Positions 1 through 8,709 of a stretch of DNA of 64,000 nt are shown piece by piece. Below the pieces are notes generated by a model, which saw nothing but the letters and a program-made list of their open reading frames with translations, was not told where the DNA came from and did no database searches. The DNA comes from Bugulina stolonifera (Eukaryota; Bryozoa; Gymnolaemata; Cheilostomatida; Bugulidae): positions 9,962,733-10,026,732 of the forward strand of contig OW285188.1 in assembly GCA_935421135.1 (NCBI GenBank), written 5' to 3'. Position numbers and translations under genes: made by a program. How positions within the stretch are numbered: the first letter of the stretch is position 1; each line of letters opens with the position of its first letter.

Positions 1-110
1 ATATCACATTGGAAACGCCAGTTCCCGCCCGATCACTGAAGCTAAGCGATGTTGAGCCTGCGCAAGTACCAGGACGGGTGACCGCCTGGGAACGCCAGGT
101 ACCGTAGACC
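1..110 (+). rRNA. 5S: 5S rRNA, variant type (unit 1), 5' end cut by window
   Basis: The first ten residues (gtctacggcc) lie outside the window; the rest matches the complete variant genes described at 974-1093. Allele C72/G99 in main-type numbering. It ends at TTTT (111-114). Confidence 0.8.
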
Positions 111-114
111 TTTT
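111..114 (+). terminator. Pol III terminator of variant 5S
   Basis: TTTT immediately follows the closing helix I strand (gtagacc), which is where a Pol III 5S transcript normally stops. A second TTTT lies 20 bp further on (134-137). Both recur in every unit. Confidence 0.75.
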
Positions 115-319
115 GCTACAAAAAGTATATACATTTTAATTAATTACCTGAATGTACATTTAACTCCGTGTGGGTTACTCGCATTCAAATATCTTCCGCG
201 GGTCGTATACATGCATGCCAGGGTCATTATAATTAAGTCCAGTGTGAGTACCTGCCACTAAAACAGATCAGGATGACAGCAGTGAAGAGCTGGAAAGCGC
301 ATAGTGCGACGCAATCGCA

Positions 320-383
320 GACACTGTTAGACAGGCCGGGCAAGTTAAGAGAAATGAGGAATGCGCGCCATCTAACAGTCGTC
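320..383. other. Inverted repeat / potential stem-loop 1 in spacer
   Basis: ACTGTTAGA (323-331) pairs perfectly with TCTAACAGT (371-379). GGC/GCC inside and GAC/GTC outside extend it to 15 pairs around small internal loops. The loop contains the 1-nt length indel of the array. The left arm can instead pair with 483-493: GACACTGTTA at 320-329 against TAACAGTGTC. Unit 39 has a T-to-C change in the left arm that breaks one pair. Confidence 0.5.
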
Positions 384-395
384 ATCGCATTATTA

Positions 396-420
396 CATCT
401 GAAATAATTCAGATCAGATG
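396..420. other. Inverted repeat / stem-loop 2 with alternative pairings
   Basis: ATCTGAA (397-403) and TTCAGAT (408-414) form a perfect 7-bp stem with a 4-nt loop. CATCTGA (396-402) can also pair perfectly with TCAGATG (414-420). Class e2 units carry an A at 420, which removes the terminal C-G pair of the second form. Confidence 0.5.
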
Positions 421-430
421 AAACTCAATA

Positions 431-470
431 TCAACTAATGAATCGAGAATAACATCGGTTCATCAGTTGA
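431..470. other. Inverted repeat / stem-loop 3, 16-bp arms
   Basis: Arms 431-446 and 455-470 are complementary at 14 of 16 positions. One further position is a G-T wobble and one an A-C mismatch, with an 8-nt loop between the arms. This is the longest foldback in the spacer. In class c units g430 can pair with c471 and lengthen the stem. In unit 60 the a470-to-G change keeps a wobble. Confidence 0.55.
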
Positions 471-479
471 CCGTGCGTG

Positions 480-489
480 CTGTTAACAG
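480..489. repeat. Perfect 10-bp palindrome CTGTTAACAG
   Basis: It is self-complementary, present in every unit, and also the partner of the left arm of stem-loop 1. It could be a protein-binding half-site pair or chance; nothing else supports a role. Confidence 0.4.
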
Positions 490-692
490 TGTCACATAGG
501 CTGCATCATGTGTTGTGCAAAACGAGGATTCACTCTGTAGCCAAAAGTTCATAAATACCACCGCAGGAGCAGTAAAGCAAGTACAATAGTCTAGCAATTG
601 AGGGATACCAACTCTTAAAGACAAATGTTACCAGTGGGTACAATATTGAATTGTGATATAAAATGGCTTTTCAGCTGTCCATGACAGGTGGG

Positions 693-700
693 AAAAAAAA
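693..700 (-). terminator. Backup T8 terminator downstream of main 5S
   Basis: Eight Ts on the minus strand lie 20 bp past the TTTT of the main-type gene, well placed to stop Pol III read-through. The tract is present in all units and shortened to T7 in units 29, 33, 37 and 40. Confidence 0.6.
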
Positions 701-718
701 GTTGACTACTACTGCAGC

Positions 719-722
719 AAAA
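719..722 (-). terminator. Pol III terminator of main 5S
   Basis: TTTT on the minus strand directly follows the 3' strand of helix I (GTAGGC); the first Us are usually kept in mature 5S RNA. It recurs in every unit. Confidence 0.8.
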
Positions 723-840
723 GCCTACAGCACCTGGTATTCCCAGGCGGTCACCCATCCAAGTACTAACCAGGCTCAACGTTGCTTAGCTTCAGTGATC
801 GGACGAGAACTGGCGTTTTCAACGTGATATGGCCGTAGAC
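721..840 (-). rRNA. 5S: 5S rRNA, main type (unit 1)
   Basis: This is the RNA of the large-subunit central protuberance, made by Pol III from an internal promoter. Read on the minus strand it starts GTCTACGGCCATATCACGTTG and closes with GCTGTAGGC followed by T4, giving a core of 118 nt plus terminal Us (about 120 nt, usual for the family). All five helices form: helix I 1-9/110-118, II 16-21/57-62, III with bulged A49-A50, IV 78-86/91-98 with bulged A83, and V 67-72/103-108. Loop E has the AGUA/GAA bulged-G motif. Across all 65 copies only positions 17, 23, 95 and 109 vary. Copy 1 is the majority form. Spacer class a, leader Ic. The invertebrate-type sequence is the main clue to the host. Confidence 0.96.
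744..791 (-). promoter_or_regulatory. Internal control region of main 5S (box A, IE, box C)
   Basis: By position in the 5S family, box A is RNA 50-64 (777-791), the intermediate element is 67-72 (769-774, CCTGGT) and box C is 80-97 (744-761, TGGATGGGTGACCGCCTG). TFIIIA would bind here to recruit TFIIIC and TFIIIB. All three match metazoan consensus closely, which supports activity. Confidence 0.75.
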
Positions 841-973
841 AACAACACACGAAACAAAACTCAAGTAGTTGGTACCACAATCTATCTGACCAATCAGAGT
901 GGAATAGCTCTCCTGCTCCATAGATGGCGTTGATAATGCACGGATTAAAGAATGCCAACCGCTTATAGCCAGT
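841..973. promoter_or_regulatory. 133-bp divergent leader between the two 5S genes
   Basis: It separates the 5' ends of the main (minus) and variant (plus) genes and so holds the upstream promoter sequence of both. The two flanks show no visible similarity to each other. Upstream of the variant gene ATTAAA lies at -30 to -25 and TTATAG at -11. Upstream of the main gene there is no TATA-like element, only T-rich sequence. Linked polymorphisms at 850, 905, 926, 945 and 963 define the leader types. Unit 17 has extra private changes here. Confidence 0.6.
944..949 (+). promoter_or_regulatory. TATA-like element at -30 of variant 5S
   Basis: ATTAAA sits at -30 to -25 of the plus-strand gene, where upstream TATA-like boxes of some invertebrate and fungal 5S genes are found. 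In IIS leaders (units 19, 28, 32, 36, 39) it becomes ACTAAA, which would weaken it. Function is inferred from position only. Confidence 0.35.
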
Positions 974-1093
974 GTCTACGGCCATATCACATTGGAAACG
1001 CCAGTTCCCGCCCGATCACTGAAGCTAAGCGATGTTGAGCCTGCGCAAGTACCAGGACGGGTGACCGCCTGGGAACGCCAGGTACCGTAGACC
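974..1093 (+). rRNA. 5S: 5S rRNA, variant type (unit 2)
   Basis: A second 5S gene on the opposite strand: same first 17 bases as the main gene, 119 nt to GTAGAC, then C and T4. Relative to the main type it has G18A, A22G, T35C, T38C, A58G, C60T, an extra C after 70, T72C, T73A, T79C, T80A, T84C, T102C, A103G, G110A, T112C and G117A. Pairs 18-60 (G-C to A-U) and 72-103 (U-A to C-G) changed on both sides. Changes at 2-117, 7-112, 79-97, 80-96 and 84-93 create Watson-Crick pairs from wobbles or a mismatch. Only 9-110 is lost, and 20-58 becomes a wobble. The loop E core AGUA/GAA and bulged A83 are kept. This argues for a functional isotype rather than a relic, though expression is not shown. Allele C72/G99. 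Confidence 0.82.
1023..1071 (+). promoter_or_regulatory. Internal control region of variant 5S, altered
   Basis: Box A is nearly intact (A58G and C60T in its second half). The intermediate element reads CCTGCGC instead of CCTGGT, with one inserted base that changes the A-to-C spacing by 1 bp. Box C has T80A and T84C, with T79C just outside, but keeps GGGTGACCGCCTGG. TFIIIA binding is therefore plausible but probably differs in strength from the main gene. Confidence 0.55.
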
Positions 1094-1097
1094 TTTT
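1094..1097 (+). terminator. Pol III terminator of variant 5S (unit 2)
   Basis: TTTT directly after the gene; a further TTTT at 1117-1120 could act as backup. Confidence 0.7.
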
Positions 1098-1704
1098 GCT
1101 ACAAAAAGTATATACATTTTAATTAATTACCTGAATGTACATTTAACTCCGTGTGGGTTACTCGCATTCAAATATCTTCCGCGGGTCGTATACATGCATG
1201 CCAGGGTCATTATAATTAAGTCCAGTGTGAGTACCTGCCACTAAAACAGATCAGGATGACAGCAGTGAAGAGCTGGAAAGCGCATAGTGCGACGCAATCG
1301 CAGACACTGTTAGACAGGCCCGGCAAGGTAAAGAGAAATGAGGAATGCGCGCCATCTAACAGTCGTCATCGCATTATTACATCTGAAATAATTCAGATCA
1401 GATGAAACTCAATATCAACTAATGAATCGAGAATAACATCGGTTCATCAGTTGACCGTGCGTGCTGTTAACAGTGTCACATAGGCTGCATCATGTGTTGT
1501 GCAAAACGAGGATTCACTCTGTAGCCAAAAGTTCATAAATACCACCGCAGGAGCAGTAAAGCAAGTACAATAGTCTAGCAATTGAGGGATACCAACTCTT
1601 AAAGACAAATGTTACCAGTGGGTAAAATATTGAATTGTGATATAAAATGGCTTTTCAGCTGTCCATGACAGGTGGGAAAAAAAAGTTGACTACTACTGCA
1701 GCAA

Positions 1705-1824
1705 AAGCCTACAGCACCTGGTATTCCCAGGCGGTCACCCATCCAAGTACTAACCAGGCTCAACGTTGCTTAGCTTCAGTGATCGGACGAGAACTGGCGT
1801 TTTCAACGTGATATGGCCGTAGAC
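1705..1824 (-). rRNA. 5S: 5S rRNA, main type (unit 2)
   Basis: Majority sequence. Spacer class b, leader II. Confidence 0.95.
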
Positions 1825-1957
1825 AACAACACATGAAACAAAACTCAAGTAGTTGGTACCACAATCTATCTGACCAATCAGAGTGGAATAGCTCTCCTGC
1901 TCCATAGATAGCGTTGATAATGCACGGATTAAAGAATGCCAACCGCGTATAGCCAGT

Positions 1958-2077
1958 GTCTACGGCCATATCACATTGGAAACGCCAGTTCCCGCCCGAT
2001 CACTGAAGCTAAGCGATGTTGAGCCTGCGTAAGTACCAGGACGGGTGACCGCCTGGGAACGCCAGGTACCGTAGACC
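1958..2077 (+). rRNA. 5S: 5S rRNA, variant type (unit 3)
   Basis: Allele T72/G99 (U72-G103 wobble). Confidence 0.8.
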
Positions 2078-2688
2078 TTTTGCTACAAAAAGTATATACA
2101 TTTTAATTAATTACCTGAATGTACATTTAACTCCGTGTGGGTTACTCGCATTCAAATATCTTCCGCGGGTCGTATACATGCATGCCAGGGTCATTATAAT
2201 TAAGTCCAGTGTGAGTACCTGCCACTAAAACAGATCAGGATGACAGCAGTAAAGAGCTGGAAAGCGCATAGTGCGACGCAATCGCAGACACTGTTAGACA
2301 GGCCCGGCAAGGTAAAGAGAAATGAGGAATGCGCGCCATCTAACAGTCGTCATCGCATTATTACATCTGAAATAATTCAGATCAGATGAAACTCAATATC
2401 AACTAATGAATCGAGAATAACATCGGTTCATCAGTTGACCGTGCGTGCTGTTAACAGTGTCACATAGGCTGCATCATGTGTTGTGCAAAACGAGGATTCA
2501 CTCTGTAGCCAAAAGTTCATAAATACCACCGCAGGAGCAGTAAAGCAAGTACAATAGTCTAGCAATTGAGGGATACCAACTCTTAAAGACAAATGTTACC
2601 AGTGGGTAAAATATTGAATTGTGATATAAAATGGCTTTTCAGCTGTCCATGACAGGTGGGAAAAAAAAGTTGACTACTACTGCAGCAA

Positions 2689-2808
2689 AAGCCTACAGCA
2701 CCTGGTATTCCCAAGCGGTCACCCATCCAAGTACTAACCAGGCTCAACGTTGCTTAGCTTCAGTGATCGGACGAGAACTGGCGTTTTCAACGTGATATGG
2801 CCGTAGAC
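2689..2808 (-). rRNA. 5S: 5S rRNA, main type (unit 3)
   Basis: C95T allele, turning G81-C95 into a wobble. Spacer b2, leader I. Confidence 0.95.
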
Positions 2809-2941
2809 AACAACACATGAAACAAAACTCAAGTAGTTGGTACCACAATCTATCTGACCAATCAGAGTGGAATAGCTCTCCTGCTCCATAGATGGCGTTG
2901 ATAATGCACGGATTAAAGAATGCCAACCGCTTATAGCCAGT

Positions 2942-3061
2942 GTCTACGGCCATATCACATTGGAAACGCCAGTTCCCGCCCGATCACTGAAGCTAAGCGA
3001 TGTTGAGCCTGCGCAAGTACCAGGACGGGTGACCGCCTGGGAACGCCAGGTACCGTAGACC
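2942..3061 (+). rRNA. 5S: 5S rRNA, variant type (unit 4)
   Basis: Allele C72/G99. Confidence 0.8.
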
Positions 3062-3671
3062 TTTTGCTACAAAAAGTATATACATTTTAATTAATTACCT
3101 GAATGTACATTTAACTCCGTGTGGGTTACTCGCATTCAAATATCTTCCGCGGGTCGTATACATGCATGCCAGGGTCATTATAATTAAGTCCAGTGTGAGT
3201 ACCTGCCACTAAAACAGATCAGGATGACAGCAGTGAAGAGCTGGAAAGCGCATAAAGCGACGCAATCGCAGACACTGTTAGACAGGCCGGGCAAGTTAAG
3301 AGAAATGAGGAATGCGCGCCATCTAACAGTCGTCATCGCATTATTACATCTGAAATAATTCAGATCAGATGAAACTCAATGTCAACTAATGAATCGAGAA
3401 TAACATCGGTTCATCAGTTGACCGTGCGTGCTGTTAACAGTGTCACATAGGCTGCATCATGTGTTGTGCAAAACGAGGATTCACTCTGTAGCCAAAAGTT
3501 CATAAATACCACCGCAGGAGCAGTAAAGCAAGTACAATAGTCTAGCAATTGAGGGATACCAACTCTTAAAGACAAATGTTACCAGTGGGTAAAATATGGA
3601 ATTGTGATATAAAATGGCTTTTCAGCTGTCCATGACAGGTGGGAAAAAAAAGTTGACTACTACTGCAGCAA

Positions 3672-3791
3672 AAGCCTACAGCACCTGGTATTCCCAGGCG
3701 GTCACCCATCCAAGTACTAACCAGGCTCAACGTTGCTTAGCTTCAGTGATCGGACGAGAACTGGCGTTTTCAACGTGATATGGCCGTAGAC
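3672..3791 (-). rRNA. 5S: 5S rRNA, main type (unit 4)
   Basis: Majority sequence. Spacer c with a private T-to-G change at about 3598; leader II. Confidence 0.95.
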
Positions 3792-3924
3792 AACAACACA
3801 TGAAACAAAACTCAAGTAGTTGGTACCACAATCTATCTGACCAATCAGAGTGGAATAGCTCTCCTGCTCCATAGATAGCGTTGATAATGCACGGATTAAA
3901 GAATGCCAACCGCGTATAGCCAGT

Positions 3925-4044
3925 GTCTACGGCCATATCACATTGGAAACGCCAGTTCCCGCCCGATCACTGAAGCTAAGCGATGTTGAGCCTGCGTAAG
4001 TACCAGGACGGGTGACCGCCTGGGAACGCCAGGTACCGTAGACC
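3925..4044 (+). rRNA. 5S: 5S rRNA, variant type (unit 5)
   Basis: Allele T72/G99. Confidence 0.8.
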
Positions 4045-4655
4045 TTTTGCTACAAAAAGTATATACATTTTAATTAATTACCTGAATGTACATTTAACTC
4101 CGTGTGGGTTACTCGCATTCAAATATCTTCCGCGGGTCGTATACATGCATGCCAGGGTCATTATAATTAAGTCCAGTGTGAGTACCTGCCACTAAAACAG
4201 ATCAGGATGACAGCAGTAAAGAGCTGGAAAGCGCATAGTGCGACGCAATCGCAGACACTGTTAGACAGGCCCGGCAAGGTAAAGAGAAATGAGGAATGCG
4301 CGCCATCTAACAGTCGTCATCGCATTATTACATCTGAAATAATTCAGATCAGATGAAACTCAATATCAACTAATGAATCGAGAATAACATCGGTTCATCA
4401 GTTGACCGTGCGTGCTGTTAACAGTGTCACATAGGCTGCATCATGTGTTGTGCAAAACGAGGATTCACTCTGTAGCCAAAAGTTCATAAATACCACCGCA
4501 GGAGCAGTAAAGCAAGTACAATAGTCTAGCAATTGAGGGATACCAACTCTTAAAGACAAATGTTACCAGTGGGTAAAATATTGAATTGTGATATAAAATG
4601 GCTTTTCAGCTGTCCATGACAGGTGGGAAAAAAAAGTTGACTACTACTGCAGCAA

Positions 4656-4775
4656 AAGCCTACAGCACCTGGTATTCCCAGGCGGTCACCCATCCAAGTA
4701 CTAACCAGGCTCAACGTTGCTTAGCTTCAGTGATCGGACGAGAACTGGCGTTTTCAACGTGATATGGCCGTAGAC
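4656..4775 (-). rRNA. 5S: 5S rRNA, main type (unit 5)
   Basis: Majority sequence. Spacer b2, leader I. Confidence 0.95.
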
Positions 4776-4908
4776 AACAACACATGAAACAAAACTCAAG
4801 TAGTTGGTACCACAATCTATCTGACCAATCAGAGTGGAATAGCTCTCCTGCTCCATAGATGGCGTTGATAATGCACGGATTAAAGAATGCCAACCGCTTA
4901 TAGCCAGT

Positions 4909-5028
4909 GTCTACGGCCATATCACATTGGAAACGCCAGTTCCCGCCCGATCACTGAAGCTAAGCGATGTTGAGCCTGCGCAAGTACCAGGACGGGTGAC
5001 CGCCTGGGAACGCCAGGTACCGTAGACC
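4909..5028 (+). rRNA. 5S: 5S rRNA, variant type (unit 6)
   Basis: Allele C72/G99. Confidence 0.8.
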
Positions 5029-5638
5029 TTTTGCTACAAAAAGTATATACATTTTAATTAATTACCTGAATGTACATTTAACTCCGTGTGGGTTACTCGC
5101 ATTCAAATATCTTCCGCGGGTCGTATACATGCATGCCAGGGTCATTATAATTAAGTCCAGTGTGAGTACCTGCCACTAAAACAGATCAGGATGACAGCAG
5201 TGAAGAGCTGGAAAGCGCATAGTGCGACGCAATCGCAGACACTGTTAGACAGGCCGGGCAAGTTAAGAGAAATGAGGAATGCGCGCCATCTAACAGTCGT
5301 CATCGCATTATTACATCTGAAATAATTCAGATCAGATGAAACTCAATATCAACTAATGAATCGAGAATAACATCGGTTCATCAGTTGACCGTGCGTGCTG
5401 TTAACAGTGTCACATAGGCTGCATCATGTGTTGTGCAAAACGAGGATTCACTCTGTAGCCAAAAGTTCATAAATACCACCGCAGGAGCAGTAAAGCAAGT
5501 ACAATAGTCTAGCAATTGAGGGATACCAACTCTTAAAGACAAATGTTACCAGTGGGTACAATATTGAATTGTGATATAAAATGGCTTTTCAGCTGTCCAT
5601 GACAGGTGGGAAAAAAAAGTTGACTACTACTGCAGCAA

Positions 5639-5758
5639 AAGCCTACAGCACCTGGTATTCCCAGGCGGTCACCCATCCAAGTACTAACCAGGCTCAACGT
5701 TGCTTAGCTTCAGTGATCGGACGAGAACTGGCGTTTTCAACGTGATATGGCCGTAGAC
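5639..5758 (-). rRNA. 5S: 5S rRNA, main type (unit 6)
   Basis: Majority sequence. Spacer a, leader Ic; the whole unit looks like unit 1. Confidence 0.95.
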
Positions 5759-5891
5759 AACAACACACGAAACAAAACTCAAGTAGTTGGTACCACAATC
5801 TATCTGACCAATCAGAGTGGAATAGCTCTCCTGCTCCATAGATGGCGTTGATAATGCACGGATTAAAGAATGCCAACCGCTTATAGCCAGT

Positions 5892-6011
5892 GTCTACGGC
5901 CATATCACATTGGAAACGCCAGTTCCCGCCCGATCACTGAAGCTAAGCGATGTTGAGCCTGCGCAAGTACCAGGACGGGTGACCGCCTGGGAACGCCAGG
6001 TACCGTAGACC
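5892..6011 (+). rRNA. 5S: 5S rRNA, variant type (unit 7)
   Basis: Allele C72/G99. Confidence 0.8.
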
Positions 6012-6622
6012 TTTTGCTACAAAAAGTATATACATTTTAATTAATTACCTGAATGTACATTTAACTCCGTGTGGGTTACTCGCATTCAAATATCTTCCGC
6101 GGGTCGTATACATGCATGCCAGGGTCATTATAATTAAGTCCAGTGTGAGTACCTGCCACTAAAACAGATCAGGATGACAGCAGTGAAGAGCTGGAAAGCG
6201 CATAGTGCGACGCAATCGCAGACACTGTTAGACAGGCCCGGCAAGGTAAAGAGAAATGAGGAATGCGCGCCATCTAACAGTCGTCATCGCATTATTACAT
6301 CTGAAATAATTCAGATCAGATGAAACTCAATATCAACTAATGAATCGAGAATAACATCGGTTCATCAGTTGACCGTGCGTGCTGTTAACAGTGTCACATA
6401 GGCTGCATCATGTGTTGTGCAAAACGAGGATTCACTCTGTAGCCAAAAGTTCATAAATACCACCGCAGGAGCAGTAAAGCAAGTACAATAGTCTAGCAAT
6501 TGAGGGATACCAACTCTTAAAGACAAATGTTACCAGTGGGTAAAATATTGAATTGTGATATAAAATGGCTTTTCAGCTGTCCATGACAGGTGGGAAAAAA
6601 AAGTTGACTACTACTGCAGCAA

Positions 6623-6742
6623 AAGCCTACAGCACCTGGTATTCCCAGGCGGTCACCCATCCAAGTACTAACCAGGCTCAACGTTGCTTAGCTTCAGTGA
6701 TCGGACGAGAACTGGCGTTCTCAACGTGATATGGCCGTAGAC
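6623..6742 (-). rRNA. 5S: 5S rRNA, main type (unit 7)
   Basis: Private A23G in the single-stranded loop B region, probably tolerated. Spacer b, leader I. Confidence 0.94.
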
Positions 6743-6875
6743 AACAACACATGAAACAAAACTCAAGTAGTTGGTACCACAATCTATCTGACCAATCAGA
6801 GTGGAATAGCTCTCCTGCTCCATAGATGGCGTTGATAATGCACGGATTAAAGAATGCCAACCGCTTATAGCCAGT

Positions 6876-6995
6876 GTCTACGGCCATATCACATTGGAAA
6901 CGCCAGTTCCCGCCCGATCACTGAAGCTAAGCGATGTTGAGCCTGCGCAAGTACCAGGACGGGTGACCGCCTGGGAACGCCAGGTACCGTAGACC
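6876..6995 (+). rRNA. 5S: 5S rRNA, variant type (unit 8)
   Basis: Allele C72/G99. Confidence 0.8.
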
Positions 6996-7605
6996 TTTTG
7001 CTACAAAAAGTATATACATTTTAATTAATTACCTGAATGTACATTTAACTCCGTGTGGGTTACTCGCATTCAAATATCTTCCGCGGGTCGTATACATGCA
7101 TGCCAGGGTCATTATAATTAAGTCCAGTGTGAGTACCTGCCACTAAAACAGATCAGGATGACAGCAGTGAAGAGCTGGAAAGCGCATAGTGCGACGCAAT
7201 CGCAGACACTGTTAGACAGGCCGGGCAAGTTAAGAGAAATGAGGAATGCGCGCCATCTAACAGTCGTCATCGCATTATTACATCTGAAATAATTCAGATC
7301 AGATGAAACTCAATATCAACTAATGAATCGAGAATAACATCGGTTCATCAGTTGACCGTGCGTGCTGTTAACAGTGTCACATAGGCTGCATCATGTGTTG
7401 TGCGAAACGAGGATTCACTCTGTAGCCAAAAGTTCATAAATACCACCGCAGGAGCAGTAAAGCAAGTACAATAGTCTAGCAATTGAGGGATACCAACTCT
7501 TAAAGACAAATGTTACCAGTGGGTACAATATTGAATTGTGATATAAAATGGCTTTTCAGCTGTCCATGACAGGTGGGAAAAAAAAGTTGACTACTACTGC
7601 AGCAA

Positions 7606-7725
7606 AAGCCTACAGCACCTGGTATTCCCAGGCGGTCACCCATCCAAGTACTAACCAGGCTCAACGTTGCTTAGCTTCAGTGATCGGACGAGAACTGGCG
7701 TTTTCAACGTGATATGGCCGTAGAC
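7606..7725 (-). rRNA. 5S: 5S rRNA, main type (unit 8)
   Basis: Majority sequence. Spacer a2, leader IIc. Confidence 0.95.
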
Positions 7726-7858
7726 AACAACACACGAAACAAAACTCAAGTAGTTGGTACCACAATCTATCTGACCAATCAGAGTGGAATAGCTCTCCTG
7801 CTCCATAGATAGCGTTGATAATGCACGGATTAAAGAATGCCAACCGCGTATAGCCAGT

Positions 7859-7978
7859 GTCTACGGCCATATCACATTGGAAACGCCAGTTCCCGCCCGA
7901 TCACTGAAGCTAAGCGATGTTGAGCCTGCGTAAGTACCAGGACGGGTGACCGCCTGGGAACGCCAGGTACCGTAGACC
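7859..7978 (+). rRNA. 5S: 5S rRNA, variant type (unit 9)
   Basis: Allele T72/G99. Confidence 0.8.
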
Positions 7979-8589
7979 TTTTGCTACAAAAAGTATATAC
8001 ATTTTAATTAATTACCTGAATGTACATTTAACTCCGTGTGGGTTACTCGCATTCAAATATCTTCCGCGGGTCGTATACATGCATGCCAGGGTCATTATAA
8101 TTAAGTCCAGTGTGAGTACCTGCCACTAAAACAGATCAGGATGACAGCAGTGAAGAGCTGGAAAGCGCATAGTGCGACGCAATCGCAGACACTGTTAGAC
8201 AGGCCCGGCAAGGTAAAGAGAAATGAGGAATGCGCGCCATCTAACAGTCGTCATCGCATTATTACATCTGAAATAATTCAGATCAGATGAAACTCAATAT
8301 CAACTAATGAATCGAGAATAACATCGGTTCATCAGTTGACCGTGCGTGCTGTTAACAGTGTCACATAGGCTGCATCATGTGTTGTGCAAAACGAGGATTC
8401 ACTCTGTAGCCAAAAGTTCATAAATACAACCGCAGGAGCAGTAAAGCAAGTACAATAGTCTAGCAATTGAGGGATACCAACTCTTAAAGACAAATGTTAC
8501 CAGTGGGTAAAATATTGAATTGTGATATAAAATGGCTTTTCAGCTGTCCATGACAGGTGGGAAAAAAAAGTTGACTACTACTGCAGCAA

Positions 8590-8709
8590 AAGCCTACAGC
8601 ACCTGGTATTCCCAGGCGGTCACCCATCCAAGTACTAACCAGGCTCAACGTTGCTTAGCTTCAGTGATCGGACGAGAACTGGCGTTTTCAACGTGATATG
8701 GCCGTAGAC
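8590..8709 (-). rRNA. 5S: 5S rRNA, main type (unit 9)
   Basis: Majority sequence. Spacer b with a private C-to-A near 8428; leader I. Confidence 0.95.

Larger units (their letters stand above)
115..692. other. Long intergenic spacer of the 5S repeat (representative)
   Basis: This 578-bp stretch recurs 65 times with the class differences listed for the array. No protein gene is credible here. I looked on both strands for tRNA A/B boxes, U1, U2, U4, U5 and U6 signatures and a spliced-leader RNA with an Sm site, and recognised none. It holds an AT-rich start, a 15-bp alternating purine-pyrimidine run (204-218), a cluster of inverted repeats (320-492) and a T8 tract on the minus strand at its right edge (693-700). 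It is best called non-transcribed spacer; an unrecognised structured RNA in 320-492 remains possible. Confidence 0.7.
974..1957. repeat. Representative repeat unit (unit 2, 984 bp)
   Basis: Order from the left: variant 5S gene on plus (974-1093), 611-bp spacer, main 5S gene on minus (1705-1824), 133-bp divergent leader (1825-1957). Every other unit has the same order and orientation. The two genes in a unit are head to head across the leader. Across the spacer they are tail to tail, so read-through from either gene would run antisense into the other. Confidence 0.95.

Noticed and set aside
204..218. 15-bp alternating purine-pyrimidine run that could adopt Z-DNA
   Set aside because: It is too short and too TA-rich for a confident claim; noted only in the spacer description.
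331..360. Spliced-leader-like donor (GCAAG|GTAAAG) in long-form spacers, since SL genes can sit in 5S arrays
   Set aside because: No Sm-binding site or SL-like 5' exon follows, and the short-form spacers lose the GT at this site.
271..420. Possible C/D box snoRNA in the spacer (GGATGA ... CTGA on plus, CTGATGA ... CTGA on minus)
   Set aside because: The C boxes are imperfect, there is no terminal stem bringing C and D together, and the spacing is poor.
530..560. Sm-site-like AACTTTTGGC on the minus strand
   Set aside because: No recognisable U snRNA sequence or 3' stem-loop lies around it.
665..686. GGCTTTTCAGCT resembling a histone 3' stem-loop
   Set aside because: The stem does not match the histone consensus and no histone gene is present.
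776..985. A 69-codon minus-strand open frame repeated 65 times
   Set aside because: It begins inside the variant 5S gene and ends inside the main 5S gene, crossing the leader. Its conservation is explained by repeat homogenisation, and the leader polymorphisms inside it are mostly amino-acid-changing, not silent.
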